Shown: one piece after another, positions 1 to 4,796 of the stretch
Position numbering within the stretch: the stretch's first letter is position 1
Layout of the letters: every line of letters starts with the position of its first letter
Assembly: GCA_900767835.1 (NCBI GenBank)
Contig: CAAGAO010000012.1
Location: 1-5,094, forward strand
DNA from: Clostridia bacterium
GTDB taxonomy: Bacteria; Bacillota; Clostridia; Christensenellales; UBA1242
Direction of reading: 5' to 3'
Length of the DNA: 5,094 nucleotides
Position numbers and translations under genes: made by a program
Notes under the pieces: generated by a model
What the model was told of the DNA's origin: nothing
What the model saw: only the letters and a program-made list of their open reading frames with translations
Databases searched by the model: none

Positions 1-23
1 AATAATTTAAAATTTTTTTTCAT
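1..23 (-). CDS. N-terminus of an unidentified gene, cut by the window edge
   Basis: Only about seven codons are visible (reading M-K-K-N-F-K-L), so no product can be named. The start is supported by context. An ATG at 21-23 (minus) follows a purine-rich AAAAGGGG ribosome binding site at 34-41 with a 10-nt spacer, and a strong promoter lies at 114-142 on the same strand. A lysine-rich start would suit a signal peptide, but too little is seen to claim one. The leader between promoter and start is about 85 nt and carries two hairpins, so the gene may be regulated in its 5' UTR. Confidence 0.5.
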
Positions 24-33
24 AAATAAAAAT

Positions 34-108
34 CCCCTTTTAAAAAATAGAAAAAATATAGAAAATAAGGAAGGCCACGGCAAAGCCTCCATATCCGAAC
101 CGGATATG
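34..108 (-). promoter_or_regulatory. Hairpin-rich 5' leader of the left-edge gene
   Basis: Read on the minus strand, the predicted transcript starts close to a perfect hairpin: CATATCCG, loop GTT, CGGATATG (108 to 90). A second GC-rich hairpin follows: GGAGGC, 9-nt loop, GCC-T-TCC with one bulged T (90 to 69). Next comes a T-rich tract and then the ribosome binding site AAAAGGGG (41-34). The second hairpin plus the T-rich tract could be a terminator. The segment TCCTT (71-67) could instead pair with AAGGG of the ribosome binding site. This is compatible with a small attenuator or riboswitch, but I cannot assign it to a known class. The hairpins are seen directly; a regulatory role is inference. 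Confidence 0.45.
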
Positions 109-113
109 TCTTT

Positions 114-142
114 ATTATATTATGTATACTTTTAATAGTCAA
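114..142 (-). promoter_or_regulatory. Sigma-A promoter for the left-edge gene
   Basis: On the minus strand a TTGACT -35 box (137-142) is followed by a 17-nt spacer and a perfect TATAAT -10 box (114-119). Transcription should start near 107-108, almost at the first base of the 5' hairpin. This is among the best consensus promoters in the window. Confidence 0.75.
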
Positions 143-205
143 ATTTTTTTGGGCATTTTTTTAAATATTTTCTACCTTTTTCGACACAACCTCTAATACT
201 TCCGC

Positions 206-234
206 AACTTTTTCAACTTATTGAAACTTTTTCA
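206..234. repeat. Short direct repeat AACTTTTTCA
   Basis: The 10-mer AACTTTTTCA occurs at 206-215 and 225-234, 19 bp apart start to start, upstream of the left-edge promoter. It could be a pair of protein-binding half-sites, but the sequence is simple and AT-rich, so chance is possible. Otherwise 143-274 shows nothing I can name: short reading frames on the minus strand stop after a few codons. Confidence 0.35.
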
Positions 235-274
235 TTTTTATTACATTAGACACTAGCACAAAACAAAATATATG

Positions 275-315
275 AGTTGTATACTCCATAGTTAATAACT
301 CTGGAGTATACAACT
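275..315. repeat. Perfect 14-bp inverted repeat with 13-nt loop
   Basis: AGTTGTATACTCCA (275-288) is matched exactly by its reverse complement TGGAGTATACAACT (302-315). The 13-nt spacer itself contains the near-palindrome AGTTAATAACT. There is no T-tract on either side, so it is not a standard terminator. It could be a large operator or cruciform, an mRNA processing hairpin, or the remnant of a mobile element. No gene lies within it. Confidence 0.8.
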
Positions 316-345
316 ATTTAAACATATCTTATACAAAAGTCAACA

Positions 346-413
346 AAAGTTGGAAGTTTATTTCCAACTTTGAGCAAAAAATAAAAAAGTTGGAAGTTTA
401 TTTCCAACTTTTT
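346..413. terminator. Two tandem near-identical hairpins, probable bidirectional terminators
   Basis: The same hairpin occurs twice at an exact 40-bp period. AAAGTTGGAA / loop GTTTAT / TTCCAACTTT lies at 346-371, and the second copy with 12-bp arms at 384-413. On the minus strand the second copy is followed by TTTTTATTTTTT-type sequence, a good U-tract. On the plus strand it is followed by TTTTTGCTATTTTTT. It is the first plausible terminator downstream of asnA, about 240 nt after its stop codon. The stem is short on GC pairs, so efficiency is uncertain. Confidence 0.6.
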
Positions 414-511
414 GCTATTTTTTGTGTTATCGACATTATTTATTACTGTTTGTGTAATTTTAATGCAAGTATTATTTAGTATTTATTACAATATCAAGCA
501 AGGTTTATATT

Positions 512-528
512 CTTAGGCAAGGCTTAAG
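512..528. repeat. Small hairpin flanking cloverleaf copy 1
   Basis: CTTAGGC, loop AAG, GCTTAAG forms a 7-bp stem with one G-T wobble, ending 5 bp before the cloverleaf outer stem. The same side of cloverleaf copy 2 carries a much larger hairpin (4893-4933). Apart from this hairpin, 414-531 shows no gene or obvious signal. Confidence 0.5.
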
Positions 529-533
529 GCTAT

Positions 534-618
534 TCAAACTGTGATGACACAATTTATTGTGGAGTTGCGACCAGCAACCTAAAATTTGACTTGTTCAAAT
601 TTTAGCATCACAGTTTGA
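534..618 (+). repeat. Cloverleaf (four-way junction) element, copy 1
   Basis: The outer stem TCAAACTGTGATG (534-546) pairs perfectly with CATCACAGTTTGA (606-618), 13 bp. It encloses three hairpins. Arm 1 is CACAA-TTTA-TTGTG (548-561). Arm 2 is GTTGC-GACCA-GCAAC (564-578). Arm 3 has an 11-bp perfect stem, CTAAAATTTGA / loop CTTGT / TCAAATTTTAG (579-605). Arms 2 and 3 and the outer stem abut with no unpaired bases. A diverged copy with the same plan lies at 4945-5029, and both share ATTCAAACTGTGATG (532-546, 4941-4955). It sits in the asnA 3' flank. It could be a structured RNA, a recombination or replication hairpin, or a non-autonomous mobile repeat. The tRNA resemblance is only topological, because the outer stem is too long. 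Orientation is set by the order of the inner arms. Confidence 0.75.
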
Positions 619-651
619 GGTTATCTTATAACTTTACATTGCTTATTTGCT

Positions 652-1647
652 TTATAGCAATTCAATTCCCTGCTCTTTGCATTTTAAAATTGTGTCTTTA
701 TCCCAGTATGATGCTTGAACTTCTCCAACATGTGCTCTTGCGAGTAATAATTGGCATAATCTACTTTGTCCAATGCCTCCACCAATTGTTAATGGCAAAC
801 TTTCGTCTACTATTGATTTATGGAAGTCATATGCAAGTCTGTCTTGTTTGCCCGCTTTTTCTAGTTGAGATAATAGACTTTGTTTATCAACTCTAATTCC
901 CATACTAGAAATTTCCAGTGCCATATCTAAAACTTCGTGATAGAAAAGCAAGTCGCCATCTAAAGTCCAGTCGTCATAGTCTGGAGCCCTTAAATCGTGA
1001 GGCTGTCCGTCTGAAAGCAAGTCGCCAATTTGCATAATGAAAACAGTTTTATATTTTTTTGTAATTTCATATTCGCGGTCTTTTGCTGACAAGGTTGGAT
1101 ACATATCTAGCAGTTGTTGACTTGTTATAAAATAAACATCTGGACAAAGTTCAACCCCATCAAAACCTTTTGTTTTTAAATAATCGCTTGTTTTAATAAT
1201 TGCTTTAACAATAGATTTTACCGTTTTTTGCAAGTAACTAATTGTTCTATCTTGTCTTAATATTATCTTTTCCCAGTCCCATTGGTCAACATATATTGAA
1301 TGTGTTTCGTCCATTTTGTCATCTCGTCTTATGGCTGTCATATCGGTATAAAGTCCTTTGTGTGGTTTAAAGTCATATTTTTTAAGTGCATATCTTTTCC
1401 ATTTTGCAAGACTTTGGACAATCTCCAATTCTTTGCCGTCCTTTAAAACATCAAAGGAAACTTTCCTTTCCACCCCGCTTAAATCATCTTGCAACCCTGA
1501 CTCTTTTGTCACCAAAAGTGGTGCGGATATTCTAACCAAGTCTAATTCTTTTGCAAGTTCTCTTTCAAACTTATCTTTTATTAATTTTATATATTTTTGT
1601 TTTTCTAACACACTTAGTTGTGTATATTTTTCTTTTACTAATTTCAT
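652..1647 (-). CDS. asnA: Aspartate--ammonia ligase (ammonia-dependent asparagine synthetase)
   Basis: AsnA converts L-aspartate, ammonia and ATP to L-asparagine, AMP and pyrophosphate in the cytoplasm. The 331-residue product has the family's normal length (E. coli AsnA is 330) and spans it end to end. Visible family motifs are RISAPL (39-44), LQDDLSGVERKVSFD (52-66), GLYTDMTAIRRD (98-109), THSIYVDQWDWE (115-126), RAPDYDDW (220-227) and the motif-3-like GGGIGQSRLCQLLL (289-302). The last reflects the class II aminoacyl-tRNA-synthetase-like fold of this family. No truncation or missing block is seen. The start is supported by AAGGAG at 1656-1661 with an 8-nt spacer. Upstream on the same strand are a small ORF (1803-1892) and an Asn-rich leader peptide with terminator (1985-2173). 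Expression is therefore probably controlled by asparagine-dependent attenuation, with a possible second promoter at 1671-1699. Confidence 0.97.
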   Translation of the reverse strand: MKLVKEKYTQLSVLEKQKYIKLIKDKFERELAKELDLVRISAPLLVTKESGLQDDLSGVERKVSFDVLKDGKELEIVQSLAKWKRYALKKYDFKPHKGLYTDMTAIRRDDKMDETHSIYVDQWDWEKIILRQDRTISYLQKTVKSIVKAIIKTSDYLKTKGFDGVELCPDVYFITSQQLLDMYPTLSAKDREYEITKKYKTVFIMQIGDLLSDGQPHDLRAPDYDDWTLDGDLLFYHEVLDMALEISSMGIRVDKQSLLSQLEKAGKQDRLAYDFHKSIVDESLPLTIGGGIGQSRLCQLLLARAHVGEVQASYWDKDTILKCKEQGIELL

Positions 1648-1670
1648 ATTTTTTTCTCCTTGATTTTAAC

Positions 1671-1699
1671 TTTATATAGCATTTTTTATGTGGTGTAAA
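1671..1699 (-). promoter_or_regulatory. Possible proximal promoter of asnA
   Basis: On the minus strand TTTACA (1694-1699), a 17-nt spacer and TATAAA (1671-1676) each match the sigma-A boxes at 5 of 6 positions. They lie just upstream of the asnA ribosome binding site. Immediately upstream of the -35 is an inverted repeat, ACAAATT (1706-1712) and AATTTGT (1721-1727), which could be an operator. If active, this promoter would give asnA expression that bypasses the leader attenuator. In such AT-rich DNA a chance match is possible. Confidence 0.45.
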
Positions 1700-1761
1700 A
1701 TTTTCACAAATTTAATAGATAATTTGTTGAAAATATATTGAACACTACATATATTACATTC

Positions 1762-1800
1762 AGTTGTGCAAAGCCAATTAACCTATTTGCCAACTTTTTT
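1762..1800 (+). terminator. Terminator-like hairpin reading on the plus strand
   Basis: AGTTG-T-GCAAA (1762-1772) pairs with TTTGCCAACT (1786-1795) with one bulged T and a 13-nt loop, followed by TTTTTT (1795-1800) on the plus strand. No plus-strand gene ends here. On the minus strand, where asnA is transcribed, there is no U-tract. It may instead be a structure in the mRNA between the small ORF and asnA, or stop antisense transcription. Confidence 0.3.
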
Positions 1801-1802
1801 AT

Positions 1803-1892
1803 TTAAAATGTTTTTATTAAACCAACATTTCCTTTTTGTATTTTCCTTAAATTATTATCATATTCGCCCGCTACGGCATTACGCTTTTTCAT
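1803..1892 (-). CDS. Small ORF of 29 codons upstream of asnA, unknown function
   Basis: The frame encodes a hydrophilic, lysine-rich 29-residue peptide beginning MKKRNAVAGEYDNN and ending GLIKTF. I do not recognise it. In its favour are an ATG with AGGG at 1901-1904 (8-nt spacer), a TATAAT box at 1930-1935 with no clear -35, and mixed codon composition (GCC, GCG, GGC, CGT) richer in GC than the surrounding DNA. It lies between the attenuator terminator and asnA, so it would be made only on read-through or from its own promoter. It could be a genuine microprotein, a second leader peptide (four Asn residues), or the relic of a lost gene. There is no signal peptide or membrane segment. Confidence 0.4.
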   Translation of the reverse strand: MKKRNAVAGEYDNNLRKIQKGNVGLIKTF

Positions 1893-1984
1893 ATATCCAT
1901 CCCTACTTTAAACACTTTTTATTTAAATAATTATATAAGTGCTTATTTATTACCTAAAAAATGTACTTTATTTTAATAATATTC

Positions 1985-2018
1985 AAAAAAAAGATACACT
2001 TTTTAAGGTGTATCTTTT
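1985..2018 (-). terminator. Intrinsic terminator of the asnA leader (attenuator, segments E:F)
   Basis: On the minus strand AAAAGATACAC (2018-2008), an 8-nt loop (2007-2000) and GTGTATCTTTT (1999-1989) form a perfect 11-bp stem that runs into an uninterrupted run of eight T (1992-1985). This is the best terminator on the path from the leader promoter to asnA, yet no full-length gene precedes it. That is the expected arrangement for an attenuator. The upstream segment 2045-2039 can compete for its 5' arm. Confidence 0.85.
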
Positions 2019-2170
2019 AAACCAAACTTGTAAAGAAAACACCCTCTTGAGAGTTTCAAGAGAGTGTTGAATTTTTTAGTTAAAAGTTTTTAGATTTTTT
2101 CAACAACAAAAATGAAACCCATATTATATGCGTTTGAATTATTATTGTTGTTATTATTTATTAATCTAAA
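1985..2170 (-). promoter_or_regulatory. Asn-responsive transcription attenuator with alternative folds
   Basis: Six segments can be laid out on the minus-strand transcript. A lies in the leader ORF: TTTAGATT (2170-2163) and AACAACAA (2152-2145, Asn codons). B is TTGTTGTT (2109-2102) and AATCTAAA (2096-2089), exact complements of A. C (2068-2056) pairs with D (2050-2038) over 13 bp including one G-U. E:F is the terminator. The alternatives are B:C, TGTTGAA (2105-2099) with TTCAACA (2071-2065), and D:E, AGGGTGT (2045-2039) with ACACCTT (2011-2005), seven consecutive pairs including one G-U. A ribosome stalled on the Asn codons (2138-2158) would cover A, allowing B:C and then the D:E antiterminator. 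A ribosome at the stop codon (2090-2092) would cover B, allowing C:D and termination. The pairings are visible; the switching is inferred from the known his/ilv-type mechanism. Confidence 0.75.
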
Positions 2171-2173
2171 CAT
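2090..2173 (-). CDS. Asparagine-rich leader peptide of the asnA unit
   Basis: The 27-residue frame starts MFRLI, continues with seven consecutive Asn codons (AAT AAT AAC AAC AAT AAT AAT), then SNAYN, and ends FVVEKI. Nine of its 27 residues are Asn. It has a proper ribosome binding site, AAAGGG at 2180-2185 with a 6-nt spacer, and lies about 20 nt downstream of a predicted transcription start. It is followed by stem-loops and a terminator before asnA, the gene that makes asparagine. Runs of the regulated amino acid's codons are the signature of ribosome-mediated attenuation leaders (seven His in hisL, seven Phe in the pheA leader). The peptide itself probably has no function beyond ribosome stalling. 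Confidence 0.8.
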   Translation of the reverse strand: MFRLINNNNNNNSNAYNMGFIFVVEKI

Positions 2174-2200
2174 ACTTTTCCCTTTTTTTGATTTGACAAC

Positions 2201-2230
2201 ATTGTATACCGCCAAAAACATATTTGTCAA
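2201..2230 (-). promoter_or_regulatory. Promoter of the asnA leader
   Basis: On the minus strand a perfect TTGACA -35 box (2225-2230) is followed by TATACAAT (2208-2201). This can be read as TACAAT with an 18-nt spacer or TATACA with 16. Transcription would start near 2194, just before the leader ribosome binding site. TTGACAA (2193-2199) and TTGTCAA (2224-2230) form a 7-bp inverted repeat that brackets the promoter and might be an operator. It lies just past the terminator of the upstream operon, marking a new transcription unit. Confidence 0.7.
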
Positions 2231-2261
2231 GAGTATTTTGCCAATTTGTTATTTATTGTAT

Positions 2262-2303
2262 AAAAGCAACCAAAATGCGATATGTCGCATTTTGGTTGCT
2301 TTT
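2262..2303. terminator. Terminator of the XRE / HD-TGS operon
   Basis: AAAAGCAACCAAAATGCGA (2262-2280) and its exact complement (2285-2303) form a 19-bp perfect stem with a 4-nt loop. It begins 30 nt past the stop codon of the HD-TGS gene. On the minus strand the stem ends in TTTTATAC, a modest U-tract, and on the plus strand in TTTTTG. It most likely ends the operon and insulates the asnA leader promoter, and it can work in both directions. Confidence 0.85.
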
Positions 2304-2332
2304 TGTAAAATATTGATAGTAAATTATTATTC

Positions 2333-3766
2333 TTACATTTTTTCTTCAAAATATTTTATTAGTACTTTTTTTGCAAGTTCGGTATTTACATAGGCAAGCC
2401 AACGAAGTTGTGCATTGTTTATTAATGTCCCGTTTTCGTCTTTTTCAGTGATTATTTCCACTTTGTCGTTTTCGTTTATTTTTGTGTATGGTGGGCATTT
2501 GGTTTTGCTTCCGTTAATTATTGCATACTTAAAAGCAAAGCCTATGTCTTTATGTATTTTAAAGGCAAAATCAAGTGCCGTTGAAAACTTTGGCATTAAT
2601 TTTACTTCTCCTGAACGCGTTTTAACTTTAATTTGACCTAAATCTAGGTTGTTTATATTATCCTCGTCTATTATTTCGTCATATGAGCCGTCGAGAGTAC
2701 CAATTCTTAGTTTACGGTATTCGTCCTCAGACAATATATATAGTCTATAATAATTTTTGACATCATCTCTAATTACAAAGTATGGATAATCAGAGAAATT
2801 ACCAATTTGAGCATCTACAATATGCAAACTAACCGCATTTTTGTTTAATTTTGCCAAAATTTTATTATTCATAACCGCTTTATCGAAATTATTATTGTAT
2901 ATAATATAAATTACATAGTTTGGAACTTTTATAAGTTGCCCTTGCGAAATATCTTTAATTTTAATATTTTTGTTGAGCACTAAAAGTTCATCAAAAACTT
3001 TTCTTTCGGATAAAGAGTCTAAAATAATGTCCTTAATGTTATCCTCTGAAAAAAGTTCTTTTAACATATAATTTACATTTTCTATATGTTTACCATTGCT
3101 TGTGTGGTAGTTGGAGTATTGCTCTAAGTAGTTTTCGCCATCTAGCCTATGTACAACCTTAAAACACTCGTTTTTTATTTGTATATAAAAATATTCAGCC
3201 TTTAATGCCTTTGCAATAGGCAACACCCATTTTTCCGTTTCGCGCACTTTTTCTAGTTGCTTTGGATATGTAAACGATGCAATTGTTCTTAGGTTATGCA
3301 ATCTATCGGCAAATTTAATACAAAAACCAAGCGGATTTTTTTTGCCTATTGATATTAGTTTTTTAAAAGTTTGCTCCTCAGCAGATGACTTGACAAAATT
3401 AGGGTCTTCGTATATTTCACTATGGTCGTAAATGTATTTTGTTTTATCTATTGCACTTACGCAGTCTACCATTTCAGCAATATTTTTATTAAAATCTAGC
3501 ACCATATCCTCATATGTATAACCACAATCTTCAATGGTGTCGTGTAGTAACGCTCCGCAAATTGTATCTTCATTAAAACCAAGTTCCGCTAAAATTATGG
3601 CAACTTCAACTGGGTGCATTAAATAGGGCGAACCATCTTTCCTTTTTTGATAAAAATGCAACTCTTTTGCTTTTTGATATGCTTTTGTTATAATTTCGAC
3701 ATTTGCATTTTTTTTATTTTGAAGGCTTAATAGGTAATTAAATCTTTTATCAATTTCCTCAAACAT
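2333..3766 (-). CDS. RelA/SpoT-like HD hydrolase with TGS domain, no recognisable synthetase
   Basis: The 477-residue protein is built like a shortened Rel. The N-terminal HD domain (about 20-185) keeps the (p)ppGpp-hydrolase signature: RKDGSPYLMHP (42-52, His51), LLHDTIED (73-80, His75/Asp76) and KFADRLHNLRT (151-161, Asp154). Rel-like helices follow, including RETEKWVLPIAKAL (175-188). Where Rel proteins carry the synthetase, roughly 200-375 has none of its recognisable motifs. A TGS domain (about 379-440, ending NDKVEIIT) and a short Rel-like tail (QLRWLAYVNTELAKK) end the protein, without ACT or zinc-finger regions. It probably hydrolyses alarmone nucleotides, with the TGS as a sensing or ribosome/tRNA-contact module. 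It may also be an antitoxin-like or housekeeping factor. The start is set by TAAGGAGGG at 3772-3780, and the gene overlaps the upstream XRE gene by 8 nt, implying translational coupling. Confidence 0.85.
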   Translation of the reverse strand: MFEEIDKRFNYLLSLQNKKNANVEIITKAYQKAKELHFYQKRKDGSPYLMHPVEVAIILAELGFNEDTICGALLHDTIEDCGYTYEDMVLDFNKNIAEMVDCVSAIDKTKYIYDHSEIYEDPNFVKSSAEEQTFKKLISIGKKNPLGFCIKFADRLHNLRTIASFTYPKQLEKVRETEKWVLPIAKALKAEYFYIQIKNECFKVVHRLDGENYLEQYSNYHTSNGKHIENVNYMLKELFSEDNIKDIILDSLSERKVFDELLVLNKNIKIKDISQGQLIKVPNYVIYIIYNNNFDKAVMNNKILAKLNKNAVSLHIVDAQIGNFSDYPYFVIRDDVKNYYRLYILSEDEYRKLRIGTLDGSYDEIIDEDNINNLDLGQIKVKTRSGEVKLMPKFSTALDFAFKIHKDIGFAFKYAIINGSKTKCPPYTKINENDKVEIITEKDENGTLINNAQLRWLAYVNTELAKKVLIKYFEEKM

Positions 3767-4724
3767 CTATGCCCTCCTTAATGTAACGATATACCGAATC
3801 GTCTTCCCTATTTGACACTTTTGCAAATCTAAATGCATTTGCTTCAAAAACATCACTCAAAAGAAGGTCTATTCTGTTTTTAATTATGGCTGATTTTTGA
3901 GTGTCGGATAGTTCCGCTGAGAGTTCATTTTCGGACACATATAACCTTTTAAACAAATTGATAATGTCTTTAATATTGTCATCAATATCTATCATATAGT
4001 CGTCAAATTTTAAAAGATTATATAGTTCGCCATCTGGAATATCTAACAACTTTTTAGACATAATTATAAATTGTGCACAAGGATTATGCTCTCTACCACG
4101 CGAAATGGAGTTTTCTGTTCCAACCCCACCAATATATTTTGCGTTAGATGGCGGATTGTTTAATATAATAAATGACTTATCTTGGTACTCTTTGCTAAAT
4201 AGTGTGATAAAAATGTTTTGCTCGGTAATGTCTAATTCGCCATCATAAACATTGCCAAAAGCAGTGTATTCGTCTAATATGTCCATATCTTTTGATATTT
4301 TATTTAATTGCCTTAAAAGTTTAACTGCATCTACTCTACTTTTAGTAAAAGTTGCAAGAACTTTAACTTCTTTATCTAATTCTTTTTGTTTATAAATGCT
4401 TATAACACCATAATTTAGTGTATTTTTAATATTCGAATGGACTTCCCCTTTATATGAATCATTATTATAATAATATACTAAATAATTGCCTATATATTTA
4501 TCATAGTTTTTTTCAACATCATTTTTTATGCCCGAAAAAAGGAAATCGTCTACATTTATACCAAAAGCATTTTTTAAAGCAATTAAAAATTGAATAGACG
4601 GCTCGCTATCTCGTGTTAAATAATTATTTATGCTTGATTGCGAAAAGCCCGTTTTTTCTGCAACTGTTTTTTGTGTATATTGTTTTGTTAACTTCTTTAA
4701 ATTCTCTTTAAACATACACTCCAT
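3759..4724 (-). CDS. XRE-family transcriptional regulator with large uncharacterised C-terminal domain
   Basis: The N-terminus (about 5-62) is an XRE/Cro-cI helix-turn-helix: YTQKTVAEKTGFSQSSINNYL, then EPSIQFLIALKNAFGINVDDFL. The remainder (about 76-318) is one domain of unknown function with distinctive stretches: IGNYLVYYYNNDSYKG (78-93), SFIILNNPPSNAKYIGGVG (184-202), SRGREHNPCAQFIIMSKKLL (208-227) and ANAFRFAKVSNREDDSVYR (295-313). From memory it resembles a domain seen behind XRE motifs in other Firmicutes, possibly a ligand sensor. No membrane segment is seen. I chose the ATG at 4724 (321 residues) because GGGGGT lies 8 nt upstream. The longer start at 4751 (330 residues) has no ribosome binding site and lies about 10 nt from the predicted transcript start, and 4715 is also possible. 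It shares an operon with the HD-TGS gene and probably autoregulates through 4778-4793. Confidence 0.85.
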   Translation of the reverse strand: MECMFKENLKKLTKQYTQKTVAEKTGFSQSSINNYLTRDSEPSIQFLIALKNAFGINVDDFLFSGIKNDVEKNYDKYIGNYLVYYYNNDSYKGEVHSNIKNTLNYGVISIYKQKELDKEVKVLATFTKSRVDAVKLLRQLNKISKDMDILDEYTAFGNVYDGELDITEQNIFITLFSKEYQDKSFIILNNPPSNAKYIGGVGTENSISRGREHNPCAQFIIMSKKLLDIPDGELYNLLKFDDYMIDIDDNIKDIINLFKRLYVSENELSAELSDTQKSAIIKNRIDLLLSDVFEANAFRFAKVSNREDDSVYRYIKEGIDV

Positions 4725-4767
4725 AAATTTTACCCCCATAGTACAATGCATTTTTATTTATGGAGAT

Positions 4768-4796
4768 ATTATACCAAACAAAATCAGTTTTGTATA
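4768..4796 (-). promoter_or_regulatory. Promoter of the XRE / HD-TGS operon
   Basis: On the minus strand TATACA (4791-4796, 4 of 6 to the -35 consensus), a 17-nt spacer and a perfect TATAAT (4768-4773) precede the XRE gene. Transcription would start near 4761, giving a leader of about 37 nt to the ATG at 4724. The spacer holds a palindromic putative operator, so repression by occlusion is plausible. Confidence 0.75.
4778..4793. promoter_or_regulatory. Putative operator for XRE autoregulation
   Basis: ACAAAA-TCAG-TTTTGT is a perfect 16-bp palindrome with 6-bp arms lying in the spacer of the operon promoter and overlapping the -35 box. On the minus strand, AAACTGATTTTGT within it is echoed by AAACTGATATT (4821-4811) and AAACTAAATTTTGTA (4843-4829), so AAACT recurs at 22- and 31-bp steps, about two and three helical turns. 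XRE repressors often bind clustered sites over their own promoter. That the adjacent XRE protein binds here is inference. Confidence 0.55.

Noticed and set aside
76..90. Fragment resembling part of a cyclic-di-GMP-I riboswitch (GCAAAGCCTCC on the plus strand)
   Set aside because: Only about 11 bases match from memory. The rest of the aptamer is absent, and the promoter and ribosome binding site place the transcript on the opposite strand.
300..345. Minus-strand promoter TTGACT with TAAATA near 320-345
   Set aside because: The -10 matches only about half the consensus and no gene follows before the much better promoter at 114-142.
534..618. tRNA or integron attC site
   Set aside because: The outer stem is 13 bp, with no anticodon arm or conserved T-arm sequence. 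The ends do not give the RYYYAAC/GTTRRRY core pair expected of attC.
615..896. Plus-strand reading frame of 93 codons opposite asnA
   Set aside because: It is antisense to the highly conserved C-terminal part of asnA, has no ribosome binding site and gives a low-complexity hydrophobic product.
1358..1663. Plus-strand reading frame of 101 codons opposite the asnA N-terminus
   Set aside because: It is a shadow of asnA with Ser/Phe-rich composition typical of antisense frames in AT-rich genes.
1648..2173. T-box riboswitch in front of asnA
   Set aside because: This would be the usual Firmicute solution, but I found no T-box bulge sequence (AGGGTGG-type, NACCGCG). The Asn-rich leader ORF accounts for the region better.
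2112..2393. Plus-strand hydrophobic frame of 93 codons
   Set aside because: It runs across the Asn leader peptide, the leader promoter, the operon terminator and the end of the HD-TGS gene. Its poly-Leu stretch is simply the antisense of the Asn codon run.
2415..2636. Plus-strand frame of 73 codons inside the HD-TGS gene
   Set aside because: It is antisense to the TGS domain, with no start signal.
4725..4751. Longer start for the XRE gene at 4751
   Set aside because: There is no ribosome binding site, it lies about 10 nt from the predicted transcription start, and it adds nine residues before the usual XRE N-terminus. Not fully excluded.
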